Shown here: positions 10,701 to 22,904 of the stretch, piece after piece
Numbering within the stretch: the first letter of the stretch is position 1
Layout of the letters: the number at the start of each line of letters is the position of its first letter
Source: Terfezia claveryi
Taxonomy: Eukaryota; Ascomycota; Pezizomycetes; Pezizales; Pezizaceae
Assembly (NCBI GenBank): GCA_015179025.1
Contig: WHUX01000193.1
Location: 36,990 to 100,989 of the forward strand
Direction of reading: 5' to 3'
DNA length: 64,000 nucleotides
The notes under the pieces: generated by a model
The model's database searches: none
Seen by the model: the letters and a program-made list of their open reading frames with translations, nothing else
What the model was told of the DNA's origin: nothing
Made by a program: the position numbers and the translations under genes

Positions 10701-13419
10701 CGTAGCAAACATTTTGGGAGGGGACTCCACGGGCTGAATAGGATCCTGATACCCATCAACATATAAGCACTAGTGTGAACTTGGGGTAACCATGTGAGAG
10801 GGACCATCCTTACGTCCTTACGATATAGTGAGTTTTTAACGTGAATATGTTGTCTAGGCTCGGTTAGATGAGACGGTTGAGCGGGTAGATGTCAACGTGT
10901 ACCAAAATGAATTATAGCCTGGTACATCTGTAGTGATTCACGGTATTCCCGGTTACACGAGCTAGGTATAGATTCTGGGGCTTCATCCTAAGTTCGTATA
11001 TTGGGATCTACTCTTCACTTTTACACACTTGCCCGCAACTAGAAAATCCCGGCAGTTTCCGCACAACACAGTTTATCGATGTAATGCCACAGATCATTTC
11101 AGTGACTAGTTCTTTCGTTTCACCAAAAGTGTTAATTCGGTTTTTGTCGGTATAATTGCCGCAAGCCACATTTCGTAAGTAACACAGAAGCGTGTGTTAC
11201 ATGACAATGTAGCACAAGTGCTAACCACGCACCGAAACATGCAAGGACTGTGAGAAAAAGCAGTATTGAATATTTGGCCACTCTCACAAAGCTATGGCAC
11301 CGTTACCAGTCACGCGCGTGCGCTCGAGGTCATATGTGCTAAGAATTTCTTCCAAAATATTAGTATGCTTTGAACAGGGCCTAGCAAACAGGACAAGTCC
11401 CTCTGCATTGCAGATACTGTACTAAGTAACTAACATATTATGTGTGCTAATCAGAAATAAAAAAAAATACTATACTACTTAGTAGCCAATTGTTCACGAT
11501 GAGCACATGTATGATGAAGTATTCGCGCACGTAATTCAACCAAGAGGGTGCCTGATCGAGGGAGCTACTGGATCCACGGTGCTCCTGAGAAAAGGCCTCC
11601 GGGCGTAGGGAAGGGCCCGAATGCGGGTGATCATAATCAACTCTTCGCTACCAGCCATCAATATCGAGCTGGCATTGAGAAGCATGATTTCGCTATCGTA
11701 AAAAGGCGATCGCTCCTGTACTGTCTAAATATCTGAAATCTGGTACCTATCTGCGTAATTAAATGGATATTGAAGTGCTGACTGTTGGTCGCATTGCGGC
11801 TACAGAAGAACCCGGCTTATCGCCACCCACTCCAGCTTTGCCACAGATATTGAAACCCGGCCGTTTGGTTGTGCAACTCCTTGGCATTTTATGCCGCGTT
11901 ATCAAGAAGGGAGAGTTCTCAGGTACTCAGGGGCAAGTTCGATATGTCCGAATTTAATTTTCAGCTGAAACCAGGTGTGCAGCCCCTCGGGGTGCCAAAT
12001 GGCGTATGACTTGCACCATTCAATCCGTATAGAAGAGTTGGGAAGTTCAATCAAGTTGGGAGTGGTCTCAGCCAGGCGGAGGCGTTTCTGATGAAACCGT
12101 TGCTAGGTGATGGACAGTACAAAAAAGCGATTATATTCCCAGTGCGTGCTGTGAGGCTATTGCGTTATGACGTCTCAAATGCATCTAGATGTCACGTCCG
12201 ACTTTGGTGGCACATTGTGCCAGTCCCTGTGGAAGAGAGACACTTTGGCTGTTGCAGCTTTTTTTTGGTTCTGAAATACCTACAGGGGTAATAATGGGGG
12301 CGAAAATTCTGGTAATATTCAACGTGGAAGTAGTGTCGCTTGTGGTCTCTAAAAATTCCGCAACTTATTTGAGAAAATAGCTGTGTGAGCTGCACTATCC
12401 CAGCGGCCATGGAATCAACCTGAGGGGTAAACATGTACTGTCGTGGTTGTACGAGGTCCTTATCGTTAATAGCATCAGTATCGTAAATTAAACGCACGCA
12501 ATTCCATCATAAAGGGCGGAACTCTCAGCACTTAACTCTCGCCGACTTACTTCCGATATTAGAAACCCACATACGGATGTCGCCGAGCGACTCAGCTCCG
12601 AGCTCCGAAGTAGACGCGTTTAGGTAGTGGAAGACCCTATTCCACTAAGGCTCATTATTATATCATTCCTGTGGAATTCGTCGCCCCCATAGAACAGGGG
12701 GTAAGGGGTTGCGTTGAGTGATGTGGGGAAGTTCTCAGTCTAAAAAGTAAAGCTCATGCTCGATGTTCCCATAGAGCCGGGTTGTAACCGTGAAATAGTA
12801 ACCCTCCTCCTCTCGAAATTACTTTCGCATGTTCCTTGGGCAAATTAATTAGGTCATAACGGTAAAATCTCATGTGCTGTCTCACTAAAGCTCCCCGTAT
12901 CTAGAAGTAAGTTGGTGTGTTTCGTGCCAGACAGGGATAGCCACTCACCACTCACCTTGCGCCTGTGCTCTGGCCTTATAAATATTAAGATACATAAATA
13001 CCTTCGTCTTCCACCTATCCGTCGCATGCTACCCGTATATCCGCTTATGATCATCATTGATCTTCCAAGTGCCAACATCTGTTTGGGCAGTCTAGGCCTT
13101 TACCCCACGACACATTAATTGAGGTACCGTCACTACTCAGGCTGAGGTTCTACTCGCGGAATACTCTGGATTCTGTCCGTTCCAGTTTGCATTGTCTCTG
13201 GGTATGCCGAAGCCCTCTTCACTGCAACCTGCACAACGTACCAACGTGTGTGCTTAATCCATTGTCAATCAGCAGCCCAGTTAAGTGCTTACTCTATAGT
13301 ATATAAGTCCTTTGCCTAGGGCCTTCTTCAACCAAGCTCCTGAAGTAAGATCTAGGGCCATTTTCAAGACCAGAAGTGAAATCCTGCACACATATCACTT
13401 AGACACCAGATAGTCTAAG
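7719..13419. other. Long gene-poor stretch
   Basis: Nearly 6 kb without a convincing gene. All frames are under about 120 codons and have no recognisable motifs or codon regularity. Base composition is balanced to slightly AT-rich, with several TACCTA/CATA simple stretches. It may be decayed repeat sequence; no ends, target duplications or RNA genes were found. The last few hundred bases before 13420 are the putative upstream region of the BCS1-like gene; TATAGTATATAAG lies near 13298. Confidence 0.45.
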
Positions 13420-16191
13420 ATGACCGTTCCACCTATACCACCGTCCAGTGGACTTCCATTAGGGATGGGCCATGGGGTGGATATGAACATGAATTTGCCT
13501 GTGCCAGGCCTCGACGTGGTCCAGAGACTCTTCCTCTCTATGGGCCTTGACCCGACACACTTGAGTTAGTTGCCCCTTCAATCTTGACCGATAGCTATGG
13601 AGTGAAAAAGTTCTAATGCCCTAGTGCTATAGTGAGTTTAGGAATGGCCTTTACAGTCCTCGCGTCCCTCGGTGGTTTCCTCAGCTATGCAATGAATGGC
13701 CTTCACAGTCTGTGGTCCTTTCTCTACGATAACTGCATTTCCTCAGCAACAATACATTCGTCGGACCAAGCCTATCTATACATAATGAAGTGGCTAGCCA
13801 CGCATAGAGTGTCTACAGATTGCCGCAAATTCTGCGTAACCAGCAGAAAGAATCCCAATAGCGCTAGAGTGAAGCGATTTTCGATGTACAGCAATTACCA
13901 TGGACGAGCGGGGCAAGATGATGATGAGGAAGACGACGAGGAAGATGATTTGGGTCCAATGTTGAAGTACAATCCTGCTCCAGGTTGGTAGTATTTTTCA
14001 TTTGTCTTTGCTTGCATATGTTTGTTCATGGTTGTTTCCTATTCACCAATCACAGCGAATATCCGGGCGTTGCCGACATTTTTTTATCTAGACTGTCCTA
14101 TCAAACAGTATTCTTGTTATTGGGATTCATCACAAGCGAGTGAGTATGACAATTGGCTGTCAAATTGGCAGGGGTTCCAGTCAGTTCTGCGACAGGCATT
14201 CTAGTTGGCTTGACTCGTCAATCCACGAAATTGATAGTTTACTAGTATTCTATGTATAGCTTCTGGCCTCACGTCAGATTTCAGCCTCAATGCATGACAT
14301 AAATCAACGGGGTTCAACAATGAGAGGTGTCATCTTTGTTAATTTCTTTAGTGAATATTTGATTCATTTCCCGAATGCTAATGTCGGGGATGTAGGACTT
14401 TCATATTTCTGGTATCGGAGACATCTTGTTATTATGCAACGAGTTCCCGAACACCACGGATACATCAATAACGACACACCAGACGAAACGATGGTACTCA
14501 TGACGATTGGGCGATCACCCAATTTGCTACGTTCTCTTCTGGCTGAGGCAAGGGCGCACTATTTGCAATCCGAGAGTCGCAAGACCACAGTTTACACCGT
14601 CAATTCCTCAAATTTCCAAAAGAGCTGGGATAATGGCCGATCGCGAGCTTCCAGGGATATCAGCACGGTAATCATGGAAGACAAGGACAAAGATCTCATT
14701 CTCCGGGATACGAGGGACTATCTTAACCCGGTGACTGCCCGGTGGTATGCAGCCAGGGGTTTACCTTACCGCAGGGGTTATCTTTTCTATGGCCCACCAG
14801 GAACGGGTAAAACAAGTCTTACTTTGGCACTGGCGGGAGAATTGAAATTGAATCTATATATATTTAATCTTGGCGCAGGAGGTGGGGTTACTGACGAAAC
14901 ACTGGGCCAACTATTCCAGGCGCTGCCAAAAAAATGCATCGTTTTATTGGAGGATATCGACTGTGCTGGCATTGGTAGGAGTTCGAATTTCAACGGGGTG
15001 GGGTATGGAAATCCGTACGAGACGATCGAGTATTCTGAAGATGAAGAGTATGGAGATGAGGATGAGTCAGAGAATAGAGAAAAGCAATCACAAGCTGGAA
15101 GGGATGGGAAAGATGATGCAAGTCACGATGCACCGGAAAAGTGCGGACCATCTGGAAGCATTGGTGTTACTGGTGCGAAGGGTAATGGTGAGGGAGAAGA
15201 ACCATTGAATGCGAAGCATCGTGGAGGGGAACATGCGACAGCCAACGGCGCCGGAGGTCTCCCCCGCATCAATCCAATGCGACATGCAGCCAACAATAAG
15301 TCGCAAATCTCCTTCTCGGGGCTCCTAAACGCCATCGATGGCGTAGCCAGCCATGAAGGCAGAATTTTAATTATGACCACTAATCACCGTGAACGACTCG
15401 ACCCAGCCCTCATCCGACCAGGTCGTGTGGACGTCCAGATTGAGTTTGGATTTGCGAACAAGGAGACGATCAGGCGAGTGTTCCAAGAATTGTACAAGGG
15501 GCTGACCAATCTCCCTGAACAATCGCCTGCCCCGCTCGAGATCGGTACCCCTACTAGGACGGATTCATACGCACACGAATACGTCGATCCTATCTTTCAG
15601 CCCTCCCCTGTCGAGTCGATGCATTCTGAGTACTTCTCATGCAAAAGGAAAGAGTCAGACAGCATCGATTCCCTTGCAGAAAGGTTCTCTAGCGCGGTGC
15701 CTGCAGGGATCTTTACACCTGCAGAACTACAAGGGTTTCTCATGATGCATAAACATCAACCTCACCGGGCTGTTGCAGAAGTATCGAGCTGGGTCGACAA
15801 AAAGCTGGGCGAGAAAAAGAGTGTTGGAGGCCGCAGCAGATCGAAGAACAAGAAGGCTGTTGAGAAACCGCGGAGAGATTCATGGGAACTCTGTGGACAC
15901 AACGATGACCTGACAAGCCTTTCAAGTTCTAGTAGCAACCCTGTCACTCCTAGTAAGTTGCAAACTCCACCAGCCTCGGAAGTCGAAAGCCACTGGGGGA
16001 GCGAAAGGGTGCCCTGCGCGACTATCGTTCAGGCAGGAAAAACTCCACCGAAACTTAGCGAATTACAGACGAACGTGAATAGGGGATCTACCACGGGGCA
16101 GCGGTGTAACGCTAGTATCACTGGAACTACCACTGGCAAGAGTAAGAGCAAGGGCAGGCTTCGGCGAGGAGGCTCGAATATATCTACATGA
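13420..16191 (+). CDS. BCS1-like mitochondrial-type AAA ATPase, three exons
   Basis: Proposed join(13420..13564,13633..13983,14396..16191), 763 residues. The ATG at 13420 has an in-frame TAG nine bases upstream. Intron 1 (68 nt) opens GTTAGT, has a CTAAT branch site and ends CTATAG; intron 2 (412 nt, long for a fungus) opens GTTGGT and ends TGTAG. Both joins keep phase and restore the family's PAPG...YFWYR block. The order is a short N-terminus, a hydrophobic membrane segment (about 50-70), the BCS1 N domain, then the AAA module: Walker A GPPGTGKT at 298-305, Walker B IVLLEDID near 347, and arginine-finger LDPALIRPGR near 500. Between Walker B and the second region of homology sits an acidic, low-complexity insert of about 100 residues, typical of the expanded fungal paralogues but not of yeast Bcs1. 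The Ser/Lys-rich C-tail looks disordered. True Bcs1 translocates the Rieske protein across the inner mitochondrial membrane; the role of this divergent paralogue is unknown. Confidence 0.88.
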
Positions 16192-16694
16192 GGTGGATGA
16201 GGTCACAAGGTGACAATTCCCTGGCCCAAGGGCAGATAGGAACGGCCTTGGAAAGGTAAGGGTGGATATGTGTTGGGACGTGACGGCCAATTCAACTGCA
16301 ACGTTGAAAAACCAAGCCATTGTAATCTAACGAACGGAAGGCAGGAATAGAGGATCCTAGGATTATTTCAAAGCGCGTTACGCATTGGGTGGAATTCTTT
16401 GGCGGATTTTTTTTTTTTTCAGCTTCCGAGTGATTCCTTATTTTTTGAACAATATTTACCTTTTTTTTATATATAACTATTTGGAGTTCAAGTCTTTCAT
16501 TTCCTTTCTCGGCTTCAGGGGCGGCTATATGTCTTTAACGATTCAATGAATTTCGACACTAGTACTTGTACCCTCATTAATGATTGTGTCAGGGGTTATA
16601 AGTAATGGAACTATCGCTCTGATTGCAATAGGGAAGGGTTGCAATAACATGATTCAGTTTCATACCACTAGAATGTAGGGGATCTAGTATATCC
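16192..16694. other. 3' flank of the BCS1-like gene
   Basis: Non-coding. T-rich runs near 16409-16420 and 16460-16467 and several AT-rich blocks may include the poly(A) region of the preceding gene. No gene seen. Confidence 0.4.
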
Positions 16695-16986
16695 TGTTGG
16701 AATTAAGTACTCTCGGCCCATGATCACTAGCTGGAATAGGACAGTTTGAATTCTGCGGTAGGAACCAGGGTAAGAGCAGGGATCCCAAAGAGGCCGGTCT
16801 CAATTAGGGAAAGAAGGATATAAGGAGCTGGGAAAGGCGAAGGAAAGGAATGGTTTTCTGCAGAGTACTAGGACTATAAGCAACAAGCCTTAACTATAGC
16901 GATATCTAGATAGCTCTCTCTATTTTGAATATACACGAACTCTCTCTCTTCAAGATTCTCCGCTCATATAACCTCGTAAATTTACA
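16695..16986. mobile_element. Solo LTR with 5-bp target duplication, second copy of the family
   Basis: The 292-bp segment begins TGTTGGAATTAAGTACTCTC and ends CCTCGTAAATTTACA. It is flanked by TATCC on both sides (16690-16694 and 16987-16991). It is homologous along its length to the solo LTR at 7419-7713 with many substitutions and small gaps, so the two insertions are not very recent. A TATA-like GGATATAAGGAGCTGGG is in the equivalent place to the other copy. No internal element sequence adjoins it. Confidence 0.85.
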
Positions 16987-16991
16987 TATCC

Positions 16992-19900
16992 CCTTGCGTG
17001 ACCTTAGGAATTTTTTTGCTCCGTGAATATAACGCATAGGGGGGCCAGAAAACTAAACTATCTGTTTCATGTCGTTGTAATATATATTTATGCATGCACA
17101 CGTCTGTGGGGCACGTCTCGGCACGTCTGCGGCACGGGTGAAAAGTAATAGGTAGCATTGTACTGTGCATCTTAATTAACCTTTGCTCTCTGGTAACACA
17201 AAAGCGGAGATCTGAATGTCCTATAGACTACTGGGGGTTATGACCCTTCAACAGAATTTTCGAGGTGTTCATGGTCATGATCACAGCAGCTGTTGAGGTT
17301 TGAGACCGAATTCATGCATAGATTTGACTCTAGAACATCGTTAACAGTACTATGTATTATCATTGGTTAATTCCACGTCGATCCCATGCCGATCAATGTG
17401 GACGTATATGCAAGGCAAGGTGCGGTAAAGTTGATCGACCCTGCATACATGCGTTCACAACATTAATGCTACGAACATAACGAGTTTCTATTCATCGGCC
17501 TTACCCAGTCCGTACTGAACTTTTATGGGATTCTACCGAAAACAAAACTGCAGATCACTGCACAGCCATAAGGATCCTAGCAATCACAATTTCTGGTCAT
17601 CGAACTGTGACATCGAGATGTGGCAGATATCTTTGAGCATCCTCTCCACCAGCCCCCATTGATCGAACCCTCACATTAATTACTAACCCTCCGCACTTGT
17701 TCCATTCACCTGCATGTAGCTATCTTATGAGAACACGGAATGTAGCGTAAGCTGCAGTTAACGCAGGTCCATAATTGGGAGGCCATTGTAAGTCCAGTAC
17801 TTCAATTCCACGTCCCTTTAGACTTTTGCAGACTGAAAACTATATACCCACGTCAGCACATGAAAACTGCCAAGAATAAAGTTCTCACTACTTGATGATC
17901 GTCGACATATGCGCGTAGTGACCCCACACAACTTTATAAATTCTCGTACTTAGCGGTACTTAGCCAAAACAGGCATAAAATACAGAAGTAAGCTGATATG
18001 CCAGAGATCCCCAGCTGCAAGTTTAAATCTTGGGCTGTCCACTGTTCATGGTACCCCCTTAAAATCGTGGGGTATAATCTCACCAGATCCCTGAGTACAC
18101 ATAATACAACACGCGTACAAGGACATCACCCTTGCTCTCATAAACGACTGGTGTTGCATAAGGACTCTTGACTGGGGACATGTAGTTTCACTTTTCAGAT
18201 GCGTGTATAACACTTGGTTGTCTGAAAACTCAAAATGACGTTGTGTGCGAGTTACTTTTTTTCTGGGTGACTATGGGGGCCAGCCAACGTGCACTAGGTA
18301 GGATTCTGAGGGAGATTCGTGGTCCAGGGTCAGGAAGCCGAGAACGTATTAATTGTGGTGGTTATATTCCTTTTGGGGAAATTTCTCTGTCGCCATTCTC
18401 CGCGGCTGCAGCAACAACTGCCTAAAATCCTGACAACAAGTAGACGTTAGAGTGGTCCACGTGTGTCCTTAAATTCTAGCCTCAAGCAGTCTGTCAGGAC
18501 TGTTTTCTAGTCTAGAAGCTTTGAAGCTACAGGTAAGGAATGCGTACATACTGATTGACCCAAAATTACACAGATTCCACGTATTACTGGCTGAATAGCG
18601 AGCCTGATTGCTTTATCATAACACCGTGCTAGTGCAATTGAAGAACTACGATTTGATGACTGCAGTGCGCATGCGGGGATTTTGTGCATGAAAGCCCTTG
18701 GGCTCCAATTACCAGGTAGTCACCCAAGTGCCATTGCACCGCCTTCGGCTCATATGCACATGTGATGCAGGACAACGTGTGGGAAATGGGAACATGAATA
18801 AACACCTCCATATTGGCGGTTGTTCGCGTTTGTCGCATGCGCGTCTGCGCGCTTATTGGCCTAGATGTCCCTAATGCAGGATCTTAGATTAATGTAGATC
18901 AAACATACCACATACATACATACAGTACTTACCTAGTCTGGTTTGTACCTACCTTATGTACTCCATACAGTTACATATGTATGTACGTTTATTCGTTTTC
19001 GGCGCCTATTACCGTTATTAACAACACCCCTGCGCTTAAAAGCAACGTTCCATACGCCACATGGCGCCATAACTTAGGCCACTGAACCGCATGAAGTGAA
19101 CAATCATGCATGAATATCAAATGCGGCTAACCAGATCGCCATATTGTGCCACAAAGTAACGATTTATTATGATATGAATTAACTCTATCAGAGGATATGC
19201 AGCGACGGGTCATGATAGACGCCGCCTACTGTTCAGGTGCAATATGCCAATTCTATTTTTTTAATTGCTTGGCATTGGTTTCGAATTCCCTGTCGGTTGC
19301 TAGTTGCCATAAATAGAACCCGGCGGAGTGTACCGAGGTCTGATCAGTGGCTCACGTCAATTTTCCCCAATCGGGTAATAGATTTGGAGGCTATGTTCAC
19401 ATTGCAACGAACATCAATGCTTTATTCCTTAATTCTCACCAGGACTATATTTCATACGTCCAACAAAGGGAAAGTTCTACTCACCGGGTGGCTTTGCAGC
19501 CCTCAGCTGAGAAGTGCTGCTGACTTTTCCGTTCAAGGCAATGAATTCGAGTTAGAGCTGTACATGTGCGCAATATAATATGACGTGCTGTAGATGGCTA
19601 TGGAATCCGGAAGGCCATAAGAACGTCTCATGATTAAGGCGAAATGATAAACTTGTTTCGCCATGGCTGAGTCCAGGCCGGAACAAAATGTGGGGAAATG
19701 TTTGATGTTTTTGTTACTTAGCGTGTTAAGTACGACGTTCACGTTACGTGGTGTCCAAAGAGGCAATATAACCACGTAACAGGACTTGATGTGGAAGTCG
19801 ATGCCAACCAGAGCCTCGAATTCCCCGCAGTTGAAGCTGAGGATCGGTGTTTGCCACGACACAAATCCCCTATACATCAACTCCACGCAGGGGCCAGCCG

Positions 19901-22128
19901 AAACTAGCGTTTTCTATCAACTAAGTGCACCTGCTTACTTTCCATTATCAACATTTGATGGCCTATGCGTCAGCAGTATTAGTCCTGAGCTAGCTTGGTG
20001 TGACAACATACGCCCGCCTGGAATTCGGAGAGCCAGGTTTCTTTAATGTAAGGCTGGCCGTAGAATGTCAAACGACGCACATCCAAGTATACACGTATAC
20101 CTAGTCTCGAGATAGCTGGTAAGACCTACCATTTCAAGATACAAATTCCATAGCTTCGGCAGCTAGCTAGGTAGTAGAATTCCCTGCATATATATCTCAC
20201 GCAGTATGTACCGGCACTAGTCTGTAGATCAGGTGGTTATCAATGCTCATACAGCTAGATACATGGCACAATCCCAGCCTTGTAGGAAAGGGTGTATTGA
20301 AACCGCCTCTGGCCAGCCAGACCCCTGATACCTACATCCGTACGTACACGTAGACACATTGACTTTTAATCTGCTGGGGCCAGAGAAAATACTTAGTGCT
20401 ACGACCATTACCTTCAGATCGCTCAGCTCTATCGCACTTTTGGGAAGCCCTATTACATATTCACAGAGCGACTGTCCGCTGTCACGCGGGCCAAGCCTAA
20501 GAAGTGTACATATGTCGTACAAGGCTGAACTGCCGTATTCAGGGCTAACTCCAAGAGCAGGTGATATCATGATCATGTGTACAGTACCAGATGAGCATGT
20601 GAACAAGCCGGAGTATGCTACCCGCATCATAGGCCTGGGATCTCATTATGATTCTGCACCTTTCAGCTGGTCTGTTAGCCATCGACCGAGTATGTAGATA
20701 GGTCTCAGATCATTGGTGTGATTTGAGGTAAGTCTCAGCTACTATCTTCTGCTTACCAGTAAAGCTGCATGCCACCTGGTTGTCGTATACTACTTCTCAA
20801 CACTTGAACTGCAGGATTCTGTAAGTCAGCTATCTGCTTTGCAATATTGGATTTATAATCTACCTGACACTAGCACAGCTATTTTGGTTTGGACTATGAC
20901 ATCATCTAGTTACTGCGGGGGCCTCCAGGACCCTTGTATATGCGTTGGTCTTTGGTGACTGATTCAAGAACGTGGCAAGCGGGGACACAAGGCTAGAAAT
21001 ACTGGAACTGTCAATCCGTGGGGGGGGACGCAACCAGTCTACCGTTAGAGATACTTAGGCCTAGGTTCTTGCTTTTGTTAGGGCGGCGAGTGCAGTGGTG
21101 ATCAATATTATCCGGGGCGACCGGGCCCGGGCATAGTGCACAATATTAATCGTTCCCAGGTCAACTGATCAAGTGTCAAATGATGCAATATGTAACCAGT
21201 AAATAAAGTCTTCGATGCATATATCTGGTTCTACGATACTGCAGTACTGGTCCACTTGCACCTCTCATCCAATGGCTTGGGGAGGACGTCGATTAGGGCT
21301 TCAACCCGGGCAACTGCTCAGGGAGCGGAAGGTGGTGGGTCACGAATCAGAAGAGGAGAGGACCCCTTTTGACAGTACGAAGTATTGCAAAACACGGCGC
21401 GATTTATTGCAGTGCACACTGATAGCAGATAGCAGGGGCCTGAACCTAGAGGGAGCAGCACTGCGGCAGATGGTCAGGAGTGGAACAATGATCTCGATTT
21501 GATGACGGTACAGGTGAGGATTTTGCATGGATCTAACACACATCGATCAAATGGGATAGAGGAGTGTGTTGATGACTGGTCCTGGGGGTTAGATTAAACA
21601 CCCATCCTAGCTAGGAGCCGCAGTCTCTCATAACGAGTCATGATTTCTTTAAAAAGAAAAAAGGCTCTAGGTCACGTGCATAAGCAGGATGTAACGTCAT
21701 GTCATTCGTCGTCAGTTTTACAGAACCATGTTGGCATTTTATAGCTTTACATACCTCACTTAATATTCTCCTCCTTTTCCACTCAAAAATATTTAAAACT
21801 GCTGTACGTTGGGAAAAGGAGGGTATATATCTACCCGTTGGCATGCAAATCTTGTTAAGTCTGTCGAATATCTTGGGACAGAGAAATATAAGTATTCTTG
21901 GAAGAATTCAAGAGTTCTACTCGCTTTCTTTGATTTTCCATGGATTTTCAAACAAAGTGGTGGTTTTGGAGTGAATGACGAACGAACGGACACTAGAATT
22001 ATATATGTATAGATCGTCAAATTTGAATTGATGCCGGAAGAGTTGGGTCTTGTGAAGTAGTCTGGCAGGGCTGATGGCAAAATCTGGTTGTCTTAATCAC
22101 AAATTTATCTGACGCTAGAATAGCTATT
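16992..22128. other. Long gene-poor stretch
   Basis: About 5 kb with no convincing gene. Frames of 110-127 codons at 19237-19578, 19533-19886, 20247-20630 and 20359-20697 overlap each other on opposite strands and show no motif, so they are treated as chance. CATACATACATACAG simple sequence is at about 18910-18925. A weak copy of the TAGTCTGGTTTG motif is at 18934. Confidence 0.4.
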
Positions 22129-22502
22129 CTAGCAAAGTCCACAGAGCCCGGGCCTAATTTCACCTACATACTTTGGCGAGGAGCAACGTGATATCACGCA
22201 AGCCCCTCTCTTTTTGGTCAGGGACGGATTCAGACTAACGCACTTCAATTGTGCTGTAGATTTATAGTCAAGCAAAATTCGGAAAATAAACCGGTGATAA
22301 TACAAATATTTCGTGAACACCACCCACCTTGCATAGCCGGGTTTTTCAGATCCATTGCCATTTCGTATCGAACGACATGGGCATCACCCAATCTCGCAGT
22401 CATAATTTTATGGTTCTTGTCAAATAAAGCCAATGGAATTCCAGCATACACGGCGCAGGGCTCTCCATGAAATGAACTTATTACATGTAATTCATACTCC
22501 AT
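22129..22502 (-). CDS. Unrecognised small protein, possibly two exons
   Basis: Not recognised. The frame starting at 22502 (MEYELHVISSFHGEP...) has coding-like composition for about 60 codons up to NPAMQ near 22328. A GTGGGT donor follows there, and CTACAG near 22255 would be a phase-compatible acceptor leading into a frame of about 40 codons that stops near 22131. Without the intron the frame ends at 22245. It lies 42 bases downstream of the next frame on the same strand. No membrane segment or signal peptide is visible. Either a small gene, or the second exon of a longer gene whose join I could not make in phase. Confidence 0.3.
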
Positions 22503-22544
22503 TGTAATTTTTTTTTTCTTTTAAAAAAATCATCGTGGTTTTTT

Positions 22545-22904
22545 CTAGATAATGGAGTTGAGCTTAGCACCTGGATTCCCTTCATAGTAAACCCACCCTT
22601 TATCACCCCCCTCACACCACCATTGCTCCAAGGCCCTCTTCACGACTATACCGAGTTCCCTCTTCCAGTTCCCGATTGAGAGACCATTCATTTGGCTTAA
22701 GTCTGTAACCAACTCACTAGCAGCTAGTGCATGTGCTCTGGCCTTTACCCACTGATCTATTACTGCTTTTTGGACATCAATGCCATTTGGATGTATTGGT
22801 CTTTGGGCTGTTTCGTGGGTGTATATAAGACCACCGTGCTCTGCAACCTTTTGGTGAAGTTGAGAGGTGAGATGCATAAGAACCTGAACGGAAGGAGAAG
22901 TCAT
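22545..22904 (-). CDS. Unrecognised 119-residue protein
   Basis: Not recognised. The frame MTSPSVQVLMHLTSQLHQKV... has a convincing amino-acid composition: a mostly helical, charged sequence with few low-complexity parts, ending in a Trp/Gly-rich block (QWWCEGGDKGWVYYEGN). There is no opposite-strand competitor of similar length. The next reading frame on the same strand begins 42 bases after its stop, an unusual spacing for a fungal nuclear locus. It may be one gene with an unresolved intron, or a relic. Confidence 0.35.
   Translation of the reverse strand: MTSPSVQVLMHLTSQLHQKVAEHGGLIYTHETAQRPIHPNGIDVQKAVIDQWVKARAHALAASELVTDLSQMNGLSIGNWKRELGIVVKRALEQWWCEGGDKGWVYYEGNPGAKLNSII

Noticed and set aside
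13984..14395. An extra exon inside the long second intron of the BCS1-like gene (frame 14022-14204, or the start of the frame at 14290)
   Set aside because: Joining 13983 directly to 14396 restores the conserved PAPG...YFWYR block in phase; sequence inside the intron has no similarity to the family.
20247..20697. Opposed frames of 127 and 112 codons, considered as a hydrolase fragment
   Set aside because: Neither strand has catalytic motifs and each is the mirror of the other; no basis for choosing one.
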